A stretch of 32,231 nucleotides of DNA from contig VXMR01000050.1 of NCBI GenBank assembly GCA_009841005.1, positions 1 to 32,231 on the forward strand, written 5' to 3'. The notes beneath the pieces were generated by a model. The model was not told the origin of the DNA, ran no database searches, and saw only the letters and a program-made list of their open reading frames with translations. How positions within the stretch are numbered: the stretch's first letter is position 1; every line of letters begins with the position of its first letter. A program made the translations under genes and the position numbers. The stretch comes from Gemmatimonadales bacterium. GTDB lineage: Bacteria > Gemmatimonadota > Gemmatimonadetes > Palauibacterales > Palauibacteraceae. Of this stretch, positions 23,887 through 32,022 are shown piece by piece.

Positions 23887-23942
23887 GGTTCCTCCCACTC
23901 CCGCCGGTCCGGGCGGGGCAAGGGCCAAAGCAGCAAAGGCCG

Positions 23943-24025
23943 CGTCGCGGGCAGCGGACGTTAGGCGTTCGCGACGGTCTCAAGCAAGCTGGTGCCTCGG
24001 TGGAAACCCTTGGTCCTCCCGAGGC
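23943..24025. promoter_or_regulatory. Two inverted repeats in the TonB receptor / PBP divergent gap
   Basis: CGTCGCG at 23943-23949 pairs with CGCGACG at 23970-23976, and GCCTCGG at 23994-24000 pairs with CCGAGGC at 24019-24025. Both are 7-bp perfect arms with long loops in the 199-base gap between divergent genes. They could be operators or RNA hairpins; no B12-box or recognised riboswitch core was seen. Function is unassigned. Confidence 0.35.
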
Positions 24026-24085
24026 GTCAAAGACGGTGTGAGAAACGGAGGAAGGACTCGGCGGCGGCGCTCGCCGAGAGGGAAG

Positions 24086-26365
24086 ATGCGCAGGGGCCGG
24101 CGGCTCATGCTCCTCGCCGCGGCGATTCTCGCCGCCGGCCTCGGCTATCTGGTCTTCGAAGCCCGCGTAGCACGCGAGTTCGACGCCCTCGACTCTTCCT
24201 CCCCGGCGCGCATCCTGGCGCGACCGTGGACCCTCCGCGCCGGCGATCGGGTGGATCCGCGACGCATCATCGACCACCTGGAGAAGGTCGGCTACCGATC
24301 GGTTTCCGGCGGAACACCGCAAACCGGAGAGTTCAGGGCGCGCGGCCGCGATCTTCTCGTGGGGCGCCGCGCGCTTCGTCTCGGCGGCCTCTTCGAGCCA
24401 GGCGTTCAGGCGCGGGTGCGCTTCCGGAGCAATGGGCGCATCTCCGCGATCCGGGACGTCGAGGGGAACGACCTCGCCCGCCTCCTGCTCGATCCCGAGG
24501 TGATCGGGACGTCCCTCGGCGAGCGCAGTCGGGACCGGGTGCCCGTCCGGCTCGACGAGGTTCCGGAACACCTGGTCGACGCGTTGTTGACGGTGGAGGA
24601 TCGCCGCTTCCATGAGCACGGCGCGCTGGACCTTCGCCGCATCGCCGGCGCCGCGCTCTCGAACCTCCGGCAGCGGCGGGTCGCGGAGGGGGGAAGCACG
24701 ATCACGCAGCAACTCGCCCGCACGCTCTTCCTGTCCACGGATCGCACCGTGCTCCGGAAGGTGCGCGAGGCGGCGATCGCGGTGGCGCTGGAGCGACGTT
24801 TCTCCAAGCAGCGCCTGCTCGAGGCCTATGTGAACCACATCTATCTCGGGCAGCATCGAGGGGCCGCCATCCACGGCTTCGGGCGCGCCGCGCAGTTCTA
24901 CTTCGGTCGCGACGTCTCCGAGTTGACGTTGGGCCAGTCGGCGATGCTGGTCGGGATCGTCAGGGGACCGAACGTGTACTCGCCCCACCGCCACCCGGAG
25001 CGCGCCCGGGCCCGGCGCGACGTGGTGCTGCGGCAGATGCACGCCGTCGGACACCTGGACGACGCTCGCCACGACGCCGAACTCGAAGCCGATCCGGAGA
25101 TTCGACGTCCTCCGCAGCGGAACTTCGATGCGCGCTGGTACCTGGATTTCATGCGGCGGGAGCTGGCTGCCGCCGATGCTTCGCTGAACCCCGAAGGCGC
25201 CGGCCCAGCGGTGATTTCTTCGCTCGTCCCCGAGCTTCAACGCGCGGCCGAGGCCGCCGTGTCAAATGGGATCCGCAGCATGGAGCGCCTCCGTCCCCGT
25301 CTGACGGAACAGGCCACGCCGCTTCAGGGGGCGCTCGTGGCCCTGGACCCGCGGACCGGCGACATCCTGGCGATGGTCGGCGGTCGCTCCTACGGCGAGT
25401 CGCAGTTCAATCGAGCCGCGGACGCCCGACGTCAACCGGGAAGCGCCTTCAAGCCGGTCGTGGCGCTGGCCGCCCTGACACCGGGAGCGGATCCTTCCTA
25501 CACCCTGGCTTCCGTGCTGAAGGACGAACCGCTCGCGCTCGATACACCAGCCGGCGTGTGGGAGCCGGCGAACGCCGACCGCGCGTTCCTTGGACCCATC
25601 AAACTGCGCGAGGCGCTGGAAGGGTCGCGCAACGTACCGTTTGCGCGCCTGGGTCTGGCGGTCGGTCCCCGGAGAATCATCGAGACCGCGCGCCGCCTCG
25701 GGATCGAGGGGCCGCTCGCGCCGTATCCGAGTCTGGCGCTCGGCGCCTCCGAGGTCACGCTCCTCGAGTTGACGGCGGCCTACGCGGTGCTGGCCGCGGA
25801 GGGTCGGCGCACGCCGCCGCGTTCGGCGATCGCCGTGTTCGGCCGGGACGGTGCCATACGGGAGACGACCGCGGGCCGCAGCGACGCGGTCATCAGCCCG
25901 GCGGAGGCGTACCTTATCACGTCCGCGCTGCGCGGCGTGGTCGAGCGCGGGACCGGACGCGGTGTCCGCGAGGCGGGATACCGCGGTCCCGTGGCGGCGA
26001 AGTCCGGAACGACAAACGGCTCTCGTGACGCCTGGTTCGTGGGCTACACGCCGGAACTGGCGGTGGGGGTGTGGGTGGGGTTCGACGACGGGACGCCGAT
26101 CGGTCTTTCCGGCTCCAGGGCCGCGCTCCCGATCTTCGCCGATTTCATGATACGCGTTCTCGGCTCCCACGGAGGCCGCGGATTCCGCGCGCCGGCGGGA
26201 GTGGAGTGGATAGACATCCAGCCGGAGACCGGTCTGCGCGCGGGCTGGGGCTGCCGCGGGGAGCCCGAACTCTTCCTCGCCGGCACCGCGCCCGAGGCTT
26301 CGTGCGGGTACCCGATCCGCAGGTGGGGCCGGGGGAGGCCGTTGCGCACGTTACCGAGGCGATGA
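24086..26365 (+). CDS. Class A penicillin-binding protein, PBP1b-like
   Basis: About 759 residues: bifunctional peptidoglycan glycosyltransferase/transpeptidase. One N-terminal transmembrane helix at about 8-23 is preceded by a basic segment. Residues 41-125 (RILARPWTLRAGDRVDPRRIIDHLEKVGY) resemble the UB2H domain of PBP1b. The GT51 domain has catalytic Glu171 in EDRRFHEHGALD, GGSTITQQLARTLF at 202-215, the KQRLLEAYVNHIYLGQ segment and GRAAQFYFG. The transpeptidase has SxxK at 453-456 (SAFK), SxN at 514-516 (SRN) and KSG at 639-641 (KSGTTNGSRDAWF). The start is the ATG at 24086 after GAGAGGG; the frame is open upstream and a GTG about 16 codons earlier would lengthen the basic cytoplasmic part. 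It acts in cell-wall synthesis at the inner membrane. Confidence 0.93.
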   Translation: MRRGRRLMLLAAAILAAGLGYLVFEARVAREFDALDSSSPARILARPWTLRAGDRVDPRRIIDHLEKVGYRSVSGGTPQTGEFRARGRDLLVGRRALRLGGLFEPGVQARVRFRSNGRISAIRDVEGNDLARLLLDPEVIGTSLGERSRDRVPVRLDEVPEHLVDALLTVEDRRFHEHGALDLRRIAGAALSNLRQRRVAEGGSTITQQLARTLFLSTDRTVLRKVREAAIAVALERRFSKQRLLEAYVNHIYLGQHRGAAIHGFGRAAQFYFGRDVSELTLGQSAMLVGIVRGPNVYSPHRHPERARARRDVVLRQMHAVGHLDDARHDAELEADPEIRRPPQRNFDARWYLDFMRRELAAADASLNPEGAGPAVISSLVPELQRAAEAAVSNGIRSMERLRPRLTEQATPLQGALVALDPRTGDILAMVGGRSYGESQFNRAADARRQPGSAFKPVVALAALTPGADPSYTLASVLKDEPLALDTPAGVWEPANADRAFLGPIKLREALEGSRNVPFARLGLAVGPRRIIETARRLGIEGPLAPYPSLALGASEVTLLELTAAYAVLAAEGRRTPPRSAIAVFGRDGAIRETTAGRSDAVISPAEAYLITSALRGVVERGTGRGVREAGYRGPVAAKSGTTNGSRDAWFVGYTPELAVGVWVGFDDGTPIGLSGSRAALPIFADFMIRVLGSHGGRGFRAPAGVEWIDIQPETGLRAGWGCRGEPELFLAGTAPEASCGYPIRRWGRGRPLRTLPRR

Positions 26366-26394
26366 GCCTTGCCCGGCATCGCGCCCGGGAGCCC

Positions 26395-26994
26395 TCAGTC
26401 GTGACTGTGATCGCGTCGCCCCTGGTGAAAAACGACGTGGAGCAGGGATCCCGCGACGAAGGCCTGGTAGAGTTCGATGGCCGCGTGCCCGTCGGGCAGA
26501 ATCTCCGTCCCCGCCCCGAAGCCGATAGCCGTCGCCGCCAGAATCGCCCCCACGCCGCCGGCTGCCGCGACGACGCCGTGCCGAGGCTCGAGTAGCCACC
26601 AGATCAGCAGCCCGACGGCGACCCGATGCAGGATGACGGCGAAGGCGAACGGGGCATTCACGGTGGCCGGCATCAGGGCGCCGCCCTCCAGGAGGGCGTG
26701 CAGCACCATCGACGCAACACCGAGCAGGATCGCGAGATCGTCCGTTCGGCGGGCGAGTCGGTGGGAGATCTTCTCCATGAGGTAGAGGACGCCCACGCCC
26801 GCGATGACGGCGAGCAGAGGGGTGATCTGCCGCTCGCGCCAGACATGCGGCAGGACCTGCGAGGCGACGAGCAACGGCAGCGCCACGAAGACGATCGTGT
26901 CGACCAGCTTCATGGTCCGGGGCCGGTTGTGCAGCCAGACGTAGAGGAGGACTCCGGCCACCGGCGCGACGAGCGCAGCGACGAGCGCGGTCAT
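26395..26994 (-). CDS. Short ZIP-like membrane protein
   Basis: A 199-residue protein with about six to seven hydrophobic helices and a histidine-rich end (RRDHSHD). Helix motifs recall the ZIP metal-transporter fold: SMVLHALLEGGAL (His99, Glu103) resembles the fourth-helix HNxxEG site, FAVILHRVAVGL (His123) the fifth helix, and LYQAFVAGSLLHVV (His186) the later AFxAGxxLY motif. It is shorter than typical ZIP proteins and the fifth-helix glutamate is missing, so metal transport is uncertain. The DUF411 metal-binding lipoprotein encoded 86 bases upstream supports a metal role. The start at 26994 has only AGGTGG very close to the ATG. Confidence 0.68.
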   Translation of the reverse strand: MTALVAALVAPVAGVLLYVWLHNRPRTMKLVDTIVFVALPLLVASQVLPHVWRERQITPLLAVIAGVGVLYLMEKISHRLARRTDDLAILLGVASMVLHALLEGGALMPATVNAPFAFAVILHRVAVGLLIWWLLEPRHGVVAAAGGVGAILAATAIGFGAGTEILPDGHAAIELYQAFVAGSLLHVVFHQGRRDHSHD

Positions 26995-27080
26995 TCCACC
27001 TGGACCGTGACGTGCTGCAGGTTGAACTCGTTGTTAGCGATCTCCCGTGCCCCGCCTGGCCGCTCGGCGGGCCACCGAAG

Positions 27081-27620
27081 TCAACGGCTCTCGTAGATTG
27101 ACGTGTTGCCTGCGGCGTCGAACTGGAGCACGTCGTACGGATCGACGCGGTCGCCGAACTCCATGCCGGGGGACCCGATCGGCATCCCGGGCACCGCGAG
27201 CCCGCTCGCGGAGGGCTTCTCGGCGAGGAACCGGGCGATGACCTCTGCGGGGATGTGGCCCTCGAACACGTAGCCGCCCACAAGCGCCGTGTGGCACGAC
27301 TGCAGTTGGAGCGGCAGGCCCGCGTCGACTTTGACATCGATCATGTCGTCGGTGTCCTCGACGTCGAGTTCGAACCCGGCCTCCCGCATGTGGTCCACCC
27401 AAAGGGCGCAGCACCCGCAGGTGGGAGACTTGTAGACCTTGATCGTCGGGGTCTCGGCGATGGTCGCGGCGAGCGTCGCATCGACCATGGCGTTTGCGGG
27501 AGTCGAGGCCGCCGTCCGTCCGTCTTCCGCCGACGCATCCGGCGCGCACCCGCCGGCGAGCAGCGCCACGCCGATCGAGGCTGCTCCGATGCCGATCCTT
27601 CCGAACTTTCCGTTCAACAT
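27081..27620 (-). CDS. DUF411 metal-binding lipoprotein
   Basis: A 179-residue exported protein of the DUF411 family, often found in copper and other metal resistance clusters. The signal peptide ends in the lipobox LAGGC (Cys25). The thioredoxin-like domain begins IKVYKSPTCGCCALWVDHM, with Cys68, Cys70 and Cys71, and continues with QSCHTALVGGYVFEGHIPAEVI (Cys109, His110) and the methionine-bearing PGMPIGSPGMEF. These Cys, His and Met residues suit soft-metal binding. Two ATGs stand in tandem; the second (27620) has GGGAG five bases upstream and is preferred. It is followed by the ZIP-like gene on the same strand. Confidence 0.9.
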   Translation of the reverse strand: MLNGKFGRIGIGAASIGVALLAGGCAPDASAEDGRTAASTPANAMVDATLAATIAETPTIKVYKSPTCGCCALWVDHMREAGFELDVEDTDDMIDVKVDAGLPLQLQSCHTALVGGYVFEGHIPAEVIARFLAEKPSASGLAVPGMPIGSPGMEFGDRVDPYDVLQFDAAGNTSIYESR

Positions 27621-27680
27621 CATCGCTCCCGGTTCGATTCCTGCCGCTCGATCCCCCAAGTTATCCGCGAGGAGGCTGCC

Positions 27681-27702
27681 ACGGTACCATTACGATACCA
27701 TC
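27681..27702. promoter_or_regulatory. Candidate operator: 11-bp direct repeat upstream of the DUF411 gene
   Basis: Two adjacent 11-base units, acggtaccatt (27681-27691) and acgataccatc (27692-27702), agree at nine positions. One-helical-turn direct repeats are typical binding sites of OmpR/PhoB-type response regulators. The site lies in the 164-base gap between the DUF411 gene and the MscS gene, so it could serve either. Confidence 0.4.
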
Positions 27703-27784
27703 CTGCGCGGGATCATGCGGCGATCATCGGCGGGGCTGCGGGCGCCACGCGGTGGCGGGCGAACCCTGAGAGAGGCGAGGCGTG

Positions 27785-28873
27785 ATGGAGAGACTGTCAC
27801 AACTTTGGAGCGAAGCGGTCGCCTTCATGGCTCCGCGCTGGCTGCCCAGCCTCATCGTGATCGCGGTCGCCGGACTCGTCTACCTCATCGCCCTGATGGT
27901 CCTGGGCCGCGCGCAAAGGCATTGGGTCACGCGAACCGAGACGCAGCTCGACGATCTGGCCGTGCGGTTGCTCCGCCAGGTTCTGCTGCTCTCGAGCGGA
28001 GCCCTGGCCGTCTGGCGCCTGCTGGACATCTGGGCCCTGCCCACCGCAGCCCAATGGGTCTATGCGATCTGGATCGGCGTTCTCTTCTTCCCCTTGAGCC
28101 GGTTCGTCGGAGACCTCCTGACCGCGATCGAGACGGAGGTCGTCTCCCGCACCTCGACACCGCTCGACAAGACGGCGCTCCCGATGATCAACAAGGCGAT
28201 TCGCTTTGCGGTCATCGCCCTCGGCATCGTCCTCGCGCTCGCGGAGCTGGGCATCAACATCGCGCCTCTCCTCGCCGGCGCCGGCGTCATGGGTCTCGCC
28301 CTGTCGCTCGCCGCCAAGGACACGCTCTCCAACGTGATCGCGGGCGTGCTCCTCATCGTCGACCGTCCCTTCCAGGTCGGGGACCGGATCGAACTGTGGA
28401 CCGCGCCCAATGAGACAGGGTCCTGGGGCGACGTGATCGAGATCGGGCTCCGGGCCACGAAGATCCGCAATCCCGACAATCTCGTCATCGTCGTCCCGAA
28501 CAGTCAGCTCATGCTGCGCGACATCGTCAACTACACGATGTCCGGCCAGGACATCCGGCTCCGAATCCCCTTCTCGGTCGCCTACGAATCGGACATCGAG
28601 CGGGCGAAGTCGCTGCTGGTGGACATCGCCCTGGGCGTCGAGGGGGTCAAGGACGATCCCGCGCCGATCGTCATCGCCCGGAGCTTCGGTCCGTCCGAGG
28701 TCAATCTCCAACTGCGGGTCTGGGTCGTAGACGCGAGGGCGAGACGGCGCATCGCGGACGACATCAGCGAGGGGGCGCTCCGCGCCTTCGCGGAGGCCGG
28801 CGTGGAGATCCCCTACCCGAAGCGGGAACTCTACATCCGGTCCGCGGATGGGTCGCAGGCCGGCGGGGTCTGA
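27785..28873 (+). CDS. MscS-family mechanosensitive channel
   Basis: A 362-residue inner-membrane channel. Four hydrophobic helices are followed by the conserved pore helix and gate region: APLLAGAGVMGLALSLAAKDTLSNVIAGVLLIVDRPFQVGDRIEL (about residues 160-204). The cytoplasmic beta domain follows with VVPNSQLMLRDIVNYT. This is the MscS/MSC_TM3 signature, so the protein releases solutes on membrane tension or is one of the regulated MscS-like channels. The ATG at 27785 is preceded by GAGGCGAGG; a GTG one codon earlier is an alternative. The amidohydrolase-like gene starts one base after its stop and is probably coupled. Confidence 0.93.
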   Translation: MERLSQLWSEAVAFMAPRWLPSLIVIAVAGLVYLIALMVLGRAQRHWVTRTETQLDDLAVRLLRQVLLLSSGALAVWRLLDIWALPTAAQWVYAIWIGVLFFPLSRFVGDLLTAIETEVVSRTSTPLDKTALPMINKAIRFAVIALGIVLALAELGINIAPLLAGAGVMGLALSLAAKDTLSNVIAGVLLIVDRPFQVGDRIELWTAPNETGSWGDVIEIGLRATKIRNPDNLVIVVPNSQLMLRDIVNYTMSGQDIRLRIPFSVAYESDIERAKSLLVDIALGVEGVKDDPAPIVIARSFGPSEVNLQLRVWVVDARARRRIADDISEGALRAFAEAGVEIPYPKRELYIRSADGSQAGGV

Positions 28874-28874
28874 G

Positions 28875-30218
28875 TTGCGACGCACCGGCACGCGGGTCCG
28901 GCGGCCTCTCCTCGCGATCCCGGCGATACTGGCGGGGGCGAGTCTCCCCGACGGATTAGCCGGCGCCGGCCAGGACACGTTCATCACGCAGCAGTCCGAG
29001 CTGTTCACCAATGTGACGGTGATCGACGGCCGCGGAGGGCCACCCCGGCCTGCTTCCTCGGTCCTCGTGTGGGGCGGTCGAATCCGGGATATCGGTGCCC
29101 GGGGCTCCGTGACCGCCCCGGATGGAACCGTCGTCGTGGACCTCTCGGGCGCCTACCTCATCCCCGGGTTCATCGACGCGCACGCCTCACCCGAGACGAC
29201 GCAGGACTTGCGGGCGCTCCTGGCCGCCGGGATTACGGGGGTGCGCGACGGCGCCACATCGCTGGCCGCCTTCGAGGAGCGGGGCCGCGGGAGCTTCGGC
29301 GAGGATCCGGTTCCCACCGTCTACGTCGGTGGTCCCGTCATCGAGGCCGGGAGCGCGTCGCACGGCGTGGTGCCGGAATCGGAAGCCGCCGCCGTCGCCG
29401 AGGTGGCGCGGCAGGCCTCGGACGAGGCCGGCTTCGTCTCCGTCGCCTCGAGCGTGCCCCCGTCGTGGCTGGTAGCAATCGCCCGCGCCGCGCGCCAGGA
29501 GGAGGTGCCCCTGTGGGCCGACCGCCGGGCTGGCGGCTGGCTGCTGGCGCTCCGCGCCGGGTCCGCCGTCGCGAGTCCCCTCGTCTCCGGCGACCCCGAG
29601 TTGCTTCCCGAGAGCGAACGCGGATCCTTCGAGGCCCTCGCGGATGCCGGGCAGGTCCCGGCCCGGATCGCCTGGCTGGAGCGGGTGGAACCGGACGGCC
29701 CCGACGTCGACCGCGCCGTTACCGCACTCCTTTCAAACGACTCGGCCCTCCTGCCACTGCTGGCCAGCGCGTCCGCCCCGCTCGACTGTCCGGCGGAAGC
29801 CACCCCCTGCACGCCGCTGTCCGACGACGAATGGACCGCGCTTCAGGCGGTGTGGCCCAAGGCCGAAGCGCTGGTCCAGACCTTCCACGGCCACGGAGTC
29901 CGCCTGCTCGTGGGATCCGATGCTCCGCGGACGACGCCGCTGGGAGAGGGTTTCCACCGTGAGATGCAGCTGCTCGTGGAGGCGGGCATCCCCGCCCTCG
30001 ATGTTCTTGGCATGGCCACGAGGAACGGCGCCATAGAACTCGGCCAACTGCACGAGCGGGGGACGATCGAGATCGGGAAGCGCGCGGACTTCCTCGTCCT
30101 CGAGGCGAATCCCCTCGCCGACATTCGGAATGCGCGCCGCATCTCGCTCGTCGCGATCGACGGGCGGGCGTGGGCCCTCGGTCCCGATGGTGGCTGGAGG
30201 CGCGTCCGCTTCAACTGA
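28875..30218 (+). CDS. Exported amidohydrolase-like protein lacking metal-binding histidines
   Basis: A 447-residue protein with a Tat/Sec-like signal (RRTGTRVRRPLLAIPAILAG) and the overall pattern of imidazolonepropionase-like amidohydrolases: VTVIDGRGGPP, AYLIPGFIDAHAS, LLAAGITGVRDGA, LLVGSDAPRTTP, and the terminal GTIEIGKRADFLVLEANPLADIRN. Metal ligands are missing: the HxH site is HAS, the usual HAHG segment reads WADRRAGG, and the IEHG segment has no His. Only the late Asp (SDAP) remains. It is therefore probably catalytically altered or inactive, though the frame is intact. TTG at 28875 is the preferred start, one base after the MscS stop; an ATG at 28848 lies within the MscS gene and lacks a ribosome-binding site. 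Confidence 0.83.
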   Translation: MRRTGTRVRRPLLAIPAILAGASLPDGLAGAGQDTFITQQSELFTNVTVIDGRGGPPRPASSVLVWGGRIRDIGARGSVTAPDGTVVVDLSGAYLIPGFIDAHASPETTQDLRALLAAGITGVRDGATSLAAFEERGRGSFGEDPVPTVYVGGPVIEAGSASHGVVPESEAAAVAEVARQASDEAGFVSVASSVPPSWLVAIARAARQEEVPLWADRRAGGWLLALRAGSAVASPLVSGDPELLPESERGSFEALADAGQVPARIAWLERVEPDGPDVDRAVTALLSNDSALLPLLASASAPLDCPAEATPCTPLSDDEWTALQAVWPKAEALVQTFHGHGVRLLVGSDAPRTTPLGEGFHREMQLLVEAGIPALDVLGMATRNGAIELGQLHERGTIEIGKRADFLVLEANPLADIRNARRISLVAIDGRAWALGPDGGWRRVRFN

Positions 30219-30236
30219 CGGGACGCCCGTCCGGCT

Positions 30237-30926
30237 TCATCCGTTGCGATAGCAGTACGCGTCGCGGCGTCGGGTGAGGTCCTCGATGACCGCGGCCTTG
30301 AAGGCGTCGGGGTCACGCCCTCGGCCGAGTCGGTCCCGGTACGTCGGAATATCCACGACTTCGGCTCCCAGCCAGGCGTTCCGAAACGGCCGCGGGAAGC
30401 GTTCCCCGGGGGCCTGAATGTGATGAAGCCCGCCGCTGTAGGCGATGAACAGCCGGCCGTCCGGCATCGCGTTGAGAATGTCCGCGATCCCACCGCGGAT
30501 CGTCATGGGATTCCCCTGGAGATCCAGACCCGTGCGACGCATCATCCGTCCTTCCGGCAGGATGAGGAGCACAGCCTCCGGATCCTGGACCTGCCGGAGC
30601 ACCTCCTCCCACGTGTCGTCCTTCTCGCGCGTCACCGGCACCACGTGCTTGGCGAGGAGGAGGAAGAGCCGTCCCAGTATCGGTCGAGCCGCAGTCTTGT
30701 CCGCGAGCGGCACGACCCCGTGCGTCGCGAGTTGCCAGAGCACGCGGCTGGGCACCGCCGCGAGGAAGACCGGTTCGAAGAGACTCGTGTGGTTGAGCAG
30801 GGCGAGCACGCGCAGGTCCGCCCAGGGATCGTCGTCCTCGCGGAGCCACTCCAGCCGGACCCGGCAGAGCGCCTTCGCCGCGACCTTGATCGAGAAGAGA
30901 AGAAGAAAGACGATATAGCTGCGCAT
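30237..30926 (-). CDS. PlsC-like lysophospholipid acyltransferase family protein
   Basis: A 229-residue membrane-associated acyltransferase. A hydrophobic N-terminal helix is followed by NHTSLFEP (residues 45-52), the catalytic HX4D block in which the acidic residue is Glu51 rather than Asp. The later block PEGRMMRR at 124-131 corresponds to the PEGTR acyl-acceptor phosphate site, and a GGIADIL segment follows. The family transfers acyl groups to lysophospholipids or related acceptors; the substrate here is unknown. The ATG at 30926 has no visible Shine-Dalgarno sequence. It converges on the amidohydrolase-like gene, 18 bases away, and diverges from the metallo-hydrolase gene. Confidence 0.82.
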   Translation of the reverse strand: MRSYIVFLLLFSIKVAAKALCRVRLEWLREDDDPWADLRVLALLNHTSLFEPVFLAAVPSRVLWQLATHGVVPLADKTAARPILGRLFLLLAKHVVPVTREKDDTWEEVLRQVQDPEAVLLILPEGRMMRRTGLDLQGNPMTIRGGIADILNAMPDGRLFIAYSGGLHHIQAPGERFPRPFRNAWLGAEVVDIPTYRDRLGRGRDPDAFKAAVIEDLTRRRDAYCYRNG

Positions 30927-31086
30927 TTTGCGCAGTGTGCCTCAGGCATTGCAGGGAGGTCAAGAGTCCCGGCGCTTCGGTCGGGGGAGGCCAAGGTTGG
31001 CATTGGCCCTGCCCCTGCCCCATCTTCGGGCGCCCGGCGGTACCCGTCCGGCGCTACACGTCGTCCGTAGTCAAGGAGTACTTTCC

Positions 31087-32007
31087 ATGAAAACCCGATC
31101 GTTGTTCCTTGCAGCCCTCTTCACTGTTCTCTTTTCCGCCCCCGTCCTCGCGCAGCGTGACTTCTCGGCCGTCCAGATCGAGGCGACGCATGTCGCCGGC
31201 AGCGTCTGGATGCTGGTGGGGAGCGGCGGCAACATCGGCGTGTCGTCCGGGCCCGATGGCGTGGTGATGGTCGACGACCAGTTCGCGCCGCTGGCGGACA
31301 AGATCCGTGACGCGCTGCGCGAGGTGGGACAGTCGGAGGAGGCGGCGCAACCGCAGTTCATCCTCAACACCCACTTCCACGGCGATCACACGGGCGGCAA
31401 CGCCGAGTTCGGAGACGCCTCCACGATCGTCGCGCATACGAACGTGCGCTCGAGGCTCAAGGCGGGCGGATCGCCCGACGTGGCCCTGCCCGTCGTCACC
31501 TTCGACGACGCCCTCTCCATCCACTTCAACGGCGAGGAGATCCGGGCGTTCCACATCCCGCACGGACACACCGACGGGGATGCGCTCATCCACTTCACGG
31601 GCTCGAACGTCCTCCACATGGGAGACGACTACTTCTCCGGCCTCTTCCCCTTCGTCGACATCGACAGTGGGGGGAGCGTGGAGGGACTCGAGAAAGCGGT
31701 GGCACAGGTGCTCGACAACGTGCCGGCGGACATCCACATCATCCCCGGACACGGTCCGCTCTCCACCGTGGACGACCTGCGGACGTACCACCGCATGATC
31801 ACCGAGACGATCGCGATGGTCCGCGGCAAGATCGACGCGGGAATGAGCAGTGAAGAGATCCAGAGCGAGGGCGTCGCCGAGGAGTGGGCGGACTGGAGCT
31901 GGCAGTTCATCTCGACGGAACGCTGGCTCGACACCGTGCACCGCAGCCTTTCCGGAGCCGCGGGCGCCGAGAACGTCGAACACGGCCACGGCCATGGCCA
32001 CCACTAA
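31087..32007 (+). CDS. Secreted metallo-beta-lactamase-fold hydrolase
   Basis: A 306-residue exported protein with a signal peptide (MKTRSLFLAALFTVLFSAPV, cleaved after LAQ). The zinc site is complete: HxHxDH at 96-101 (THFHGDHTGGN), His161 in PHGHTDGD, Asp180 in HMGDDYFSG and a late PGHGP histidine. The fold includes beta-lactamases, glyoxalase II and lactonases; this subgroup is close to periplasmic members whose substrates are unknown. The C-terminus ends in EHGHGHGHH, a natural histidine-rich tail that could bind metal. AAGGAG eight bases before the ATG supports the start. The 160-base upstream gap is divergent with the acyltransferase gene; I found no clear promoter in it. Confidence 0.92.
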   Translation: MKTRSLFLAALFTVLFSAPVLAQRDFSAVQIEATHVAGSVWMLVGSGGNIGVSSGPDGVVMVDDQFAPLADKIRDALREVGQSEEAAQPQFILNTHFHGDHTGGNAEFGDASTIVAHTNVRSRLKAGGSPDVALPVVTFDDALSIHFNGEEIRAFHIPHGHTDGDALIHFTGSNVLHMGDDYFSGLFPFVDIDSGGSVEGLEKAVAQVLDNVPADIHIIPGHGPLSTVDDLRTYHRMITETIAMVRGKIDAGMSSEEIQSEGVAEEWADWSWQFISTERWLDTVHRSLSGAAGAENVEHGHGHGHH

Positions 32008-32022
32008 GCGAGCGACGACCGG

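Noticed and set aside
23887..24085. A cobalamin riboswitch upstream of the TonB receptor
   Set aside because: No B12-box or core motifs were found on the minus strand, and the receptor motifs point to a ZnuD-like rather than a BtuB-like protein.
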